The notes under the pieces were generated by a model. It did no database searches and had not been told where the DNA came from. It saw nothing but the letters and a program-made list of their open reading frames with translations. 5,022 bases of DNA. It comes from Bacillota bacterium (GTDB taxonomy: Bacteria > Bacillota > Bacilli > Bacillales > Cytobacillaceae). The stretch spans positions 1-5,022 of the forward strand of contig JAUZPT010000241.1 in the NCBI GenBank assembly GCA_030705745.1. Reading direction: 5' to 3'. Made by a program: the position numbers and the translations under genes. Positions 1 to 5,022 of the stretch are shown one piece after another (positions within the stretch are counted from its first letter, which is position 1; the number at the start of each line of letters is the position of its first letter).

Positions 1-1124
1 CGAGGAAATTCGGAGTAAAGACGACGATGCCTCTATGGGAAGCCAAAAAGCTATGTCCACAATTGATTGTGAAAAAACCGAATTTTGATCGCTATCGAGC
101 TGCTTCCTTGGGTATGTTTGAAATTTTAAGACAATATACAGATTTGGTCGAACCGGTTTCGATAGATGAAGGATATATGGATATTACCGAGAGTTATGAT
201 TTTGGGAGTCCTCCACAAATTGCACGATCGATTCAAAAACGAATTCTTGATCAGTTGGATCTGCCATGCAGCATCGGCATTGCACCGAATAAATTTTTGG
301 CCAAAATGGCCTCAGATATGAAAAAGCCCCTCGGAATCACCGTGCTGAGAAAGCGGGATATTCCTCACGTCCTGTGGCCGCTTGAAACGGGAGAAATGCA
401 CGGAGTAGGCTCGAAAACAGCGGAAAAGCTAAAAACAATCGAAATTAATACGATAGGCGAGTTGGCAAAGGGGAATGATGTCCAGCTGAAAACGCTTCTA
501 GGGATCAATGGGAAACGTCTAAAGGACAGAGCAAACGGGATTGACACACGGCCGGTCGACCCTGAATCCGTTTCTGATTTTAAAAGCATTGGAAATTCGA
601 CGACGTTGCCAAAGGATATAGCGAATCAGAAAGAATTATTCATCGTTTTGGACGGTTTGGCTGAAAAGGTATCTGTTCGTTTAAAACGAAAAAAAGTCGT
701 CACATCGAGCCTCAGCATTACTATACGTTATAAAGATCGAAAAACGATTACAAGGAGTAAGAAATTGGCCAATTCCATCAGCAAACAGGAGGATATTGCC
801 AGCATCGCTAAGCAAATGTTTTTGAAAAATTGGAACGGAGATCCTGTCCGCCTTCTCGGAATAACGGGAACGGATTTAGTCGAACATGACCATGCCGTCA
901 AACAGCTCGACCTTTTTTCCTTTGAGCATGATGCGAAAAAAGAGCCATTGCTTCAGACCCTTTCAACGCTTAGAGAAAAATATGGGAAAAGCATTATCGA
1001 ACATGCAGGGTCGCATCAACCTGATACAACTAAAAATATTGGCACCGAAACGAGTTTTAATAAAGATTTTCTTCGGTCCTTTCCACGATCACTTGACGAA
1101 AAGGAGCGAAAGGACGATATCTAA
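1..1124 (+). CDS. dinB: DNA polymerase IV (Y-family, DinB/PolY1-like), 5' end cut by window
   Basis: Error-prone Y-family polymerase that copies past damaged template bases in the cytoplasm. The frame is open to the left edge (first full codon at base 3). The residues before the ATG at 27 (RKFGVKTT) are typical DinB sequence, so that ATG is internal. About 45-50 residues, including the first catalytic Asp and the steric-gate residue, lie outside the window. Visible parts in order: fingers segment (MPLWEAKKLCPQL); catalytic SIDE motif at 159-170 with the paired Asp-Glu of the palm; the GIAPNKFLAKMASD segment; a helix-hairpin-helix thumb from about 396 (MHGVGSKTAEKL); the little-finger domain; and a canonical beta-clamp-binding pentapeptide QLDLF at 903-917. 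A tail of about 69 residues follows the clamp motif. Stop TAA is at 1122-1124, then a terminator. No LexA-type box is visible because the promoter lies outside. Family assignment is firm; the PolY1 (YqjH) identity is inferred from similarity and the zwf-rnz neighbourhood. Confidence 0.95.
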   Translation, partial: RKFGVKTTMPLWEAKKLCPQLIVKKPNFDRYRAASLGMFEILRQYTDLVEPVSIDEGYMDITESYDFGSPPQIARSIQKRILDQLDLPCSIGIAPNKFLAKMASDMKKPLGITVLRKRDIPHVLWPLETGEMHGVGSKTAEKLKTIEINTIGELAKGNDVQLKTLLGINGKRLKDRANGIDTRPVDPESVSDFKSIGNSTTLPKDIANQKELFIVLDGLAEKVSVRLKRKKVVTSSLSITIRYKDRKTITRSKKLANSISKQEDIASIAKQMFLKNWNGDPVRLLGITGTDLVEHDHAVKQLDLFSFEHDAKKEPLLQTLSTLREKYGKSIIEHAGSHQPDTTKNIGTETSFNKDFLRSFPRSLDEKERKDDI

Positions 1125-1137
1125 AGGTAAGAAAACA

Positions 1138-1177
1138 AAAAAGCTGGAAAGGACTTTGGGTCCTCTCCAGCTTTTTT
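1138..1177. terminator. Bidirectional intrinsic terminator between dinB and the SET gene
   Basis: The arms 1138-1154 and 1160-1176 pair over 17 bases with a single A-C mismatch around a 5-base loop (TTTGG). The stem core is GCTGG...CCAGC plus GGAC/GTCC. On the + strand it ends in a run of six T (1172-1177). On the - strand the A-run at 1137-1142 supplies the T-tract. It starts 13 bases after the dinB stop and ends 13 bases before the stop of the converging SET gene, so it can serve both. Confidence 0.9.
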
Positions 1178-1189
1178 AGAAAATAATCA

Positions 1190-1573
1190 TTATTTCTCTT
1201 CTTCATAGAACCATAATGGATCGTTGTTATCGACTTCTCCATTATAATTAATAAGAATTTCTTCGCCGGCTTTGATATCTTTATAAGCAAAGAAGTCGAA
1301 GGTGTGATTATCAAAATTAATATCATACGTTGCGTTTGGCTCATAAGAGTGGTTAAAAAGCATGCCATAACCCAGAAGCAGGCACGTATGGTTTATGCCG
1401 TATTCAAACGCATAATCAGCCAGGAGCGTCTTTTCAATGTGTTCGTGTTCGGCATTCGGATAAGGGATGACGGGCGCTTCATGTAAAAGCTCTCCCTTTT
1501 CGATATCACGAGTTGCAAAGACACCCCGATTGAATTCGCCATTGCTAAGCTTGGAAGTTTTTACTTCAATCAT
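1190..1573 (-). CDS. Small SET-domain protein (putative protein-lysine methyltransferase)
   Basis: A 127-residue protein that is almost entirely a minimal SET domain, the fold of SAM-dependent lysine methyltransferases. Residues 15-28 (FNRGVFATRDIEKG) match the N-terminal SAM-contacting motif. N74-H75-S76 with P79-N80 (NHSYEPN) matches the NHSxxPN motif. K101-Y110 (KAGEEILINY) matches the C-terminal GEE...Y motif, with Y110 in the catalytic Tyr position. There is no pre-SET region and no Cys-rich post-SET zinc site. The start is the ATG at 1573, preceded by AGGTG (1580-1584) six bases upstream. A longer reading from 1609 adds 12 unlike residues and lacks an equally good ribosome binding site. 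No signal peptide or membrane segment is seen. It lies downstream of zwf on the same strand with a 157-base gap. I find no convincing promoter of its own, so read-through from zwf is possible. The substrate is unknown; bacterial SET proteins of this size are mostly uncharacterised. Confidence 0.85.
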   Translation of the reverse strand: MIEVKTSKLSNGEFNRGVFATRDIEKGELLHEAPVIPYPNAEHEHIEKTLLADYAFEYGINHTCLLLGYGMLFNHSYEPNATYDINFDNHTFDFFAYKDIKAGEEILINYNGEVDNNDPLWFYEEEK

Positions 1574-1730
1574 ATTTATCACCTGCGATTTCTTTTCATA
1601 GAAGTACAATCTTCTTAAGTTTGACAGTAATTAGTAATGAAAGCAACCATAACCGCTGCACTTTGTCATCTAATAGGGTTTTTACTGCTTTTTTTAAAGC
1701 TTTCTAAACCTTCTTAAAAAAGAAATATGA
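1574..1730. other. Intergenic gap between zwf and the SET gene
   Basis: AT-rich spacer. It contains a weak inverted repeat downstream of zwf (CTTTTTTTAA at 1688-1697 against TTAAAAAAG at 1714-1722) with almost no GC in the stem and no T-run after it on the - strand. It is not a convincing terminator. No clear -35/-10 pair precedes the SET gene. The only well-supported signal is the SET gene's ribosome binding site at 1580-1584. Confidence 0.5.
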
Positions 1731-3233
1731 TTAACATTTTTCTACTTCCAAATCGGCAAACGGCCACCAGAAAAAGCCATCCTTTTCGAGCATTTCGTCT
1801 GCAGCTTTTGGACCAGTTGTGCCTGCTTCATAGTTCGGGAAGCTTTCTTCCTTCACAGTTTCCCATACAGCCGAGATATTATCTACTAAGCTCCATGAAA
1901 GTGCTACTTCGTCCCAATGCGTAAAGTTTGTGGCATCGCCATGCATACAGTCGAATAAAAGCTTTTCGTATGCTTCCGGTGTATTCATCCCATTTATGCC
2001 TGTGTTGGCATAGCTTAATTTGACTTCCGTCGCATCAAGGTGTTGACCAGCCTTTTTGGCATTTAAGTGAAGCGTGATGCCTTCATCAGGCTGAATATGG
2101 ATGACAAGCAGATTCGGTTTGAGCTCTTTATCGGTTTGATAATATAAATTCATCGGGATATCCTTGAACTGAATGACAATTTTCGTTGATTTCATCGCCA
2201 TTCTTTTACCCGTGCGAATATAAATCGGGACTCCAGCCCAACGGAAATTATCGATCATCAGCTTTGCAGCCACATACGTTTCGGTGTTCGATTCAGGATT
2301 GACCATTTGTTCCTCACGGTAAGACGGTACTTCTTCGCCATTCATGATGCCTTTACCGTATTGACCTCTGACAAAGTAATCCTTGATTTCATCACCTTTT
2401 GGCATGCGCATCGCCCGGAGCACTTTAACTTTTTCCGATCGAATTTCGTCAGTTGTTAAACGAATCGGCGGCTCCATCAAAAGCAGGGCAACCATTTGCA
2501 TCATATGGTTTTGAACCATATCGCGCAACGCACCGCTTGTTTCATAATAGCGTCCACGTTCTTCAACCCCGAGCGTTTCACTCGATGTGATTTGGATGTT
2601 TGAAATATAGCGATTGTTCCATAGCGGTTCGAAAATGGCGTTGGCAAAGCGAATAACTTCAATATTGCGCACCATTTCCTTTCCTAAATAATGGTCAATT
2701 CGATACACCTCATCCTCCGAGAATGCATTCCGCAATTGTTCATTTAATTCTTTTGCGGATTCCAGATCATGGCCGAACGGTTTTTCGATGACAAGGCGTT
2801 TGAAGCCAGCTACATCTGTCAGGCCGTCCGATTTTAAATGAAGTGCAATCGTTCCAAAAAATTCCGGTGCCATCGCCAGATAGAAAATGCGATTTCCACC
2901 AAGTTGATAATGCTCATCCAATGTTTCAGCCATATTTTTAAGCGCCAAGTAGGAGCTTGAATCGGTCACATCATGAGAATGGTAGTAAAAATGGGAGACA
3001 AACTGATCAATATTTTCATCCCTGCCTAAAGCTGACAATACAGATTCCTTTACTGCCTTCTGGAATTCTTCATTTGTTAGCGATCTTCTGGCTACACCAA
3101 TTACCGCAAATTGATCTGCCAGCTTTCCTTTTTCAAATAATCGGTAAAGGGAAGGAAACAGCTTCCGATTGGCTAAGTCTCCTGTTGCTCCAAATATCAT
3201 AATTAATGAAGTCGGGTTTCCGTTTTGATTCAC
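1731..3233 (-). CDS. zwf: Glucose-6-phosphate 1-dehydrogenase
   Basis: Oxidises glucose 6-phosphate to 6-phosphogluconolactone with reduction of NADP, the entry step of the oxidative pentose phosphate pathway; a soluble cytoplasmic enzyme. 500 residues, near the family's usual 480-500. The N-terminal dinucleotide-binding fold has G15-A16-T17-G18-D19-L20-A21 and the R49-R50 pair after the second strand, in the place that usually contacts the NADP phosphate. E150-K-P-F-G154 is the conserved loop. The signature R178-I-D-H-Y-L-G-K-E186 holds the substrate-binding His181 and Lys185. His243 in QNHMMQ corresponds to the catalytic base. The C-terminal domain is complete to the stop at 1731-1733. The start is GTG at 3233, with GAGGT (3242-3246) eight bases upstream and no in-frame ATG nearby that fits. 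It is transcribed divergently from rnz. The gene for 6-phosphogluconate dehydrogenase, commonly beside zwf in Bacillus, is not in the window. Confidence 0.97.
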   Translation of the reverse strand: MNQNGNPTSLIMIFGATGDLANRKLFPSLYRLFEKGKLADQFAVIGVARRSLTNEEFQKAVKESVLSALGRDENIDQFVSHFYYHSHDVTDSSSYLALKNMAETLDEHYQLGGNRIFYLAMAPEFFGTIALHLKSDGLTDVAGFKRLVIEKPFGHDLESAKELNEQLRNAFSEDEVYRIDHYLGKEMVRNIEVIRFANAIFEPLWNNRYISNIQITSSETLGVEERGRYYETSGALRDMVQNHMMQMVALLLMEPPIRLTTDEIRSEKVKVLRAMRMPKGDEIKDYFVRGQYGKGIMNGEEVPSYREEQMVNPESNTETYVAAKLMIDNFRWAGVPIYIRTGKRMAMKSTKIVIQFKDIPMNLYYQTDKELKPNLLVIHIQPDEGITLHLNAKKAGQHLDATEVKLSYANTGINGMNTPEAYEKLLFDCMHGDATNFTHWDEVALSWSLVDNISAVWETVKEESFPNYEAGTTGPKAADEMLEKDGFFWWPFADLEVEKC

Positions 3234-3241
3234 CTGTATGG

Positions 3242-3246
3242 ACCTC
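3242..3246 (-). promoter_or_regulatory. Ribosome binding site fixing the GTG start of zwf
   Basis: On the - strand the sequence AAAAGAGGTCCATACAG precedes GTG. GAGGT matches the anti-Shine-Dalgarno sequence and lies eight bases from the start codon. This supports GTG at 3233 as the initiation codon. Confidence 0.8.
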
Positions 3247-3271
3247 TTTTCAAAATAGTTTATATTTATGT

Positions 3272-3330
3272 AAATCTAATCTGATGACTACCTATACAAA
3301 TATAAAATTTTATCGGTTTCCATTAGATTT
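3272..3330. repeat. 9-base inverted repeat bracketing the zwf promoter
   Basis: AAATCTAAT (3272-3280) and its exact reverse complement ATTAGATTT (3322-3330) lie 41 bases apart, with centres 50 bases apart. The right arm covers part of the zwf promoter spacer and the first base of the -35 box. The left arm falls about 20-30 bases downstream of the expected transcription start. The placement would suit paired operator sites. The AT-rich composition makes a chance match quite possible. Confidence 0.35.
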
Positions 3331-3335
3331 CGCAA
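3307..3335 (-). promoter_or_regulatory. Candidate sigma-A promoter of zwf
   Basis: Read on the - strand: -35 TTGCGA (3335-3330, four of six consensus bases), a 17-base spacer, and -10 TAAAAT (3312-3307, five of six). Transcription would start near 3300, giving a leader of about 65 bases before the GTG. The spacing is optimal and it is the best pair found upstream of zwf, but it rests on motif matching alone. Confidence 0.55.
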
Positions 3336-3425
3336 ATAATATGCAATCCATGTAGTGAAATTAACATAATTCTTCATTGGGTGACTTGAAATTTGGATGA
3401 GAATGTAAATTTAGTATGATTTTTG

Positions 3426-3439
3426 GAAAGGACCCTTTC
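3426..3439. promoter_or_regulatory. Dyad GAAAGG-AC-CCTTTC abutting the rnz -35 (possible operator)
   Basis: A perfect 6+6 dyad with a 2-base centre lies directly against the upstream edge of the rnz -35 element. It is among the more GC-containing pieces of this AT-rich region. The central spacing is too short for a good RNA hairpin (GAAAG/CTTTC with a GACC loop is the best fold), so a protein-binding site is more plausible than a terminator. I do not recognise the regulator. Confidence 0.35.
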
Positions 3440-3467
3440 TTTAAAACTGCTGTTCATATGGTATAGT
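3440..3467 (+). promoter_or_regulatory. Extended -10 sigma-A promoter of rnz
   Basis: TGGTATAGT at 3459-3467 combines the TGn extension with a -10 hexamer matching five of six consensus bases. TTTAAA at 3440-3445 is a modest -35 with a 16-base spacer. The start would be near 3474, giving a leader of about 67 bases to the GTG of rnz. The strong extended -10 makes this the best promoter in the window. Confidence 0.65.
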
Positions 3468-3526
3468 AGAAAGTAATGAAGGTTGCAGATTCAATGTCGG
3501 GAAAGCGTTGAATAAATTTTTCAATT

Positions 3527-3531
3527 GGAGG
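3527..3531 (+). promoter_or_regulatory. Ribosome binding site fixing the GTG start of rnz
   Basis: GGAGG lies nine bases before the GTG at 3541. It sits inside the longer open frame that begins at TTG 3508, which argues that translation starts at the GTG and not upstream. Confidence 0.85.
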
Positions 3532-3540
3532 CGTTTTGTA

Positions 3541-4464
3541 GTGGATATTTTTTTTCTCGGAACAGGCGCGGGCGTTCCGGCTAAACTTCGCAATGTGACA
3601 TCGATTGCTCTTAAATTGCTAGAAGAGCGAGGGGCCGTCTGGCTGTTCGATTGTGGAGAAGCAACACAGCATCAAATTTTACATACAAGCATCAAACCGA
3701 GGAGAATAGAAAAAATTTTTATTACGCATCTTCACGGAGACCATATTTATGGACTTCCTGGACTGCTGTCAAGCAGGTCATTTCAAGGCGGGGAAACGGA
3801 AGTAACCGTTTATGGACCTAAAGGAATCGAACAATTTCTTACAGTAACACTATCCGTCAGCCAGACGTATTTGAAATACCCGCTAAAAATTGTTGAAATC
3901 GAAGAAGAAGTTGTTTTTGAAGACGATCAATTCACAGTCGAAGTTCGGGCCCTCGAGCACGGCATTCCTTCTTTCGGCTATCGAATCGTTGAAAAAAATA
4001 AACCTGGTACGTTGCTGGCAGATAAATTATTAGAGGCCGGAGTCCCGCCAGGACCGCTGTATAAAAAAATTAAGAACGGTGAAACGGTCACACTAGATAA
4101 CGGAAAAACAATTGATCCATCCGAATTTGTCGGCCCTGCTCAGAAGGGACGAATTGTAACGATTTTAGGAGATACACGATTTTGTGAAAATGCTGTTCTG
4201 CTGGCGAAAGAAGCAGACCTGCTTGTGCATGAAGCGACTTTTTCAAAGGAAGATGCAAAGCTTGCGTATGACTATTTTCATTCGACCACACACCATGCGG
4301 CCGAGATTGCTACAAGAGCAAATGTGACGCAGCTATGCCTGACACATATCAGCTCCCGCTATGACCGCCAAGCCTCTCAGGAATTAGTGAAGGAAGCATG
4401 CGAAGTCTTTGCCAATACGATCATGGCCGAGGATTTCAAGGAAATTCACATCCCAGCGAACTAA
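3541..4464 (+). CDS. rnz: Ribonuclease Z (tRNA 3' processing endonuclease)
   Basis: A zinc-dependent endonuclease of the metallo-beta-lactamase fold that cuts precursor tRNAs just after the discriminator base, mainly those lacking an encoded CCA; cytoplasmic, acting as a dimer. From the GTG start it is 307 residues, the length I recall for the B. subtilis enzyme. All metal ligands are present: H63-x-H65-x-D67-H68 (HLHGDH), H140, D211 (GDTR) and H269 (LTHIS). Residues about 154-192, including the [15 protein letters not shown] segment, form the exosite arm that grips tRNA in short-form RNase Z. The N terminus ([15 protein letters not shown]) matches the family start; the 11 residues added by a TTG start at 3508 do not. 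It is transcribed divergently from zwf from its own promoter and closed by a terminator, so it appears monocistronic. Confidence 0.97.
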   Translation: MDIFFLGTGAGVPAKLRNVTSIALKLLEERGAVWLFDCGEATQHQILHTSIKPRRIEKIFITHLHGDHIYGLPGLLSSRSFQGGETEVTVYGPKGIEQFLTVTLSVSQTYLKYPLKIVEIEEEVVFEDDQFTVEVRALEHGIPSFGYRIVEKNKPGTLLADKLLEAGVPPGPLYKKIKNGETVTLDNGKTIDPSEFVGPAQKGRIVTILGDTRFCENAVLLAKEADLLVHEATFSKEDAKLAYDYFHSTTHHAAEIATRANVTQLCLTHISSRYDRQASQELVKEACEVFANTIMAEDFKEIHIPAN

Positions 4465-4493
4465 CACTTTAATTGAAAAGAACGATATTAATT

Positions 4494-4525
4494 AAACCTC
4501 ACTTTAATCGTCGGTGAGGTTTTTT
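4494..4525 (+). terminator. Intrinsic terminator of rnz
   Basis: AAACCTCAC (4494-4502) pairs perfectly with GTGAGGTTT (4514-4522) around an 11-base loop. A T-run at 4520-4525 follows. It begins about 30 bases after the rnz stop. Confidence 0.9.
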
Positions 4526-4586
4526 AGTATAAGAGGTTGCGGTTATTTTTAAGCTGAGAGAAAAAATTCAGAGGGGGGAGATCAAT

Positions 4587-4706
4587 ATGATCATTCAAAA
4601 AGGGAAGTTAAAGGTTCGCCAATTACAGTTAAAAGATATTGGATTATTAGCAAAATATAGAGATTTTAGGTTGATCGAATACACAAATGGGGGGGAGGAA
4701 AGATGA
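4587..4706 (+). pseudogene. 39-codon ORF, probable N-terminal stump of a GNAT acetyltransferase
   Basis: It encodes 39 residues starting MIIQKGKLKVRQLQLKDIGL. The opening (short lead-in, K-V-R strand, then an acidic-leucine helix L-K-D-I-G-L-L-A-K) is what the first strand and helix of GNAT acetyltransferases look like; the family pattern usually continues with a W-L-x-D-P-R-V-L-E-Y stretch. Here LLAKYRDFRLIEYTNG resembles a shortened version of that stretch, and the frame then stops. The acetyl-CoA-binding part is absent and the next frame is already the phosphatase gene. It keeps a strong ribosome binding site (GAGGGGGGAG, 4571-4580, six bases before ATG), and its stop overlaps the next start as ATGA. 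It may therefore still be translated as a leader that couples the downstream gene. GNAT origin is inferred from pattern only; it could instead be an unrelated small peptide. No convincing promoter is seen in 4526-4586. Confidence 0.5.
4694..4698 (+). promoter_or_regulatory. Ribosome binding site of the phosphatase, inside the upstream ORF
   Basis: GGAGG lies four bases before the ATG at 4703. It lies within the last codons (Gly-Gly-Glu-Glu-Arg) of the 39-codon ORF, at the end of a seven-G run (4689-4695). This arrangement fits translational coupling. Confidence 0.75.
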
Positions 4707-5022
4707 AAACAGTGTATCTTGTGAGACATGCAAAGGCGGAAGGTCAGCTTGAATTGGCACAGCTTACTGAAAAGGGACTCAAGCAGGCCGTAGCACTTAT
4801 TGATTTTTTCAAAAATAAACAAATTGACCGTATATACTCCAGTCCTTTTAAACGGGCTGTTGAGACGATTAAACCGACAGCATTGGAGAAGGATATCAGC
4901 ATAATCGAAGACAGCCGTCTTGGAGAAAGAGTGTTAAGTAGAATTCATATAGAGGATTGGAAGGGAAAACTGAAGCAAAGCTTTGACAACTTCGACCTTG
5001 TTTTCGAAGGAGGGGAGTCGCA
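4703..5022 (+). CDS. Histidine phosphatase family protein (phosphoglycerate-mutase-like), 3' end cut by window
   Basis: The visible 106 residues belong to the histidine phosphatase (phosphoglycerate mutase-like) superfamily, which works through a phosphohistidine intermediate. R8-H9 in YLVRHAKAEG is the catalytic RH motif. R51 in SSPFKRAVETI is the second phosphate-binding arginine. E75 in the L-G-E-R motif is in the position of the acid/base glutamate. G103-G-E-S106 matches the GGES segment that usually precedes the second catalytic His, which lies beyond the right edge. No signal peptide is seen, so it is likely cytoplasmic. The substrate cannot be told: the family includes mutases, sugar phosphatases and many uncharacterised phosphatases. 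The ATG overlaps the stop of the 39-codon ORF and has a good ribosome binding site, so the two are probably co-translated. Confidence 0.88.
   Translation, partial: MKTVYLVRHAKAEGQLELAQLTEKGLKQAVALIDFFKNKQIDRIYSSPFKRAVETIKPTALEKDISIIEDSRLGERVLSRIHIEDWKGKLKQSFDNFDLVFEGGES

Larger units (their letters stand above)
3234..3540. other. Divergent zwf/rnz regulatory region
   Basis: AT-rich 307-base region between two divergent genes. It holds a sigma-A-type promoter for zwf on the - strand and an extended -10 promoter for rnz on the + strand. It also holds a 9-base inverted repeat spanning the zwf promoter core, a 14-base dyad next to the rnz -35, and the two ribosome binding sites, listed separately. 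No RNA gene or riboswitch is recognisable. A weaker second + strand candidate promoter (TTGGAT at 3393-3398, TATGAT at 3415-3420, 16-base spacer) is also present. An 11-codon ORF (3476-3511) lies in the rnz leader and has no ribosome binding site. Confidence 0.7.

Noticed and set aside
27..29. ATG at 27 as the dinB start
   Set aside because: The frame is open to the window edge and the upstream codons read RKFGVKTT, normal internal DinB sequence; the catalytic N terminus must lie further upstream.
365..589. Open frames overlapping dinB, the SET gene, zwf, rnz and the phosphatase in other frames or strands
   Set aside because: They lie within well-supported genes and show no recognisable protein motifs, so they are read as shadows.
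1574..1609. ATG at 1609 as the SET gene start
   Set aside because: It adds 12 residues (MYFYEKKSQVIN) outside the domain, and the AGGTG signal at 1580-1584 fits the ATG at 1573.
1621..1654. TTGACA at 1621-1626 on the + strand as a promoter
   Set aside because: No acceptable -10 lies 16-18 bases downstream and no + strand gene follows; transcription would run against the SET and zwf genes' strand.
1688..1722. AT-only inverted repeat after zwf as an intrinsic terminator
   Set aside because: The stem has nearly no GC, contains a bulge, and no T-run follows on the zwf strand.
3497..3516. Catabolite-response (cre)-like sequence around GGGAAAGCGTTGAAT
   Set aside because: Only the centre matches; the outer TG and CA pairs of the cre consensus are missing.
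3508..3540. TTG at 3508 as the rnz start (318 residues)
   Set aside because: The extra 11 residues do not match the family N terminus, and the GGAGG at 3527-3531 is placed for GTG 3541.
4503..4533. TATAAG at 4528-4533 as a promoter for the stump and phosphatase
   Set aside because: It overlaps the end of the rnz terminator and no -35 hexamer is found at a suitable distance.

Overview
The window is AT-rich and looks like chromosome of a low-GC Gram-positive bacterium of the Bacillaceae (Bacillus sensu lato). The ribosome binding sites are strong purine-rich ones, promoters are of the sigma-A type, GTG starts are used, and the DinB, Zwf and RNase Z proteins resemble those of Bacillus subtilis. 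The RNase Z is 307 residues and its metal ligands fall at the same positions as I recall for the B. subtilis enzyme. Species cannot be told from this stretch.

Layout. Bases 1-1124 (+) hold DNA polymerase IV (dinB), cut at the left edge. A hairpin at 1138-1177 lies between dinB and a converging gene and can terminate both strands. Bases 1190-1573 (-) encode a small SET-domain protein of 127 residues. After a 157-base gap, 1731-3233 (-) is glucose-6-phosphate dehydrogenase (zwf). A 307-base divergent intergenic region (3234-3540) carries a promoter for zwf, a promoter for rnz and two dyad-symmetric elements. Bases 3541-4464 (+) encode ribonuclease Z (rnz), followed by a clear intrinsic terminator at 4494-4525. 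From 4587 on (+) there is a 39-codon ORF that looks like the stump of a GNAT acetyltransferase. It overlaps by ATGA a histidine-phosphatase-family gene that is cut by the right edge.

How the parts fit. dinB, zwf and rnz are housekeeping genes: translesion synthesis, NADPH supply by the oxidative pentose phosphate pathway, and tRNA 3' maturation. They are neighbours in B. subtilis too (the yqjH to yqjK region), where as I recall the 6-phosphogluconate dehydrogenase gene lies next to zwf. Here the SET gene occupies the place downstream of zwf. The right end (acetyltransferase stump and phosphatase) looks like more variable accessory sequence.

Most of the window is ordinary. I do not see a convincing undescribed system. 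The points most worth a second look are the SET gene in the gnd position, the 9-base inverted repeat around the zwf promoter, the operator-like dyad next to the rnz promoter, and the acetyltransferase stump whose seven-G run would join it in frame to the phosphatase if one G were gained.
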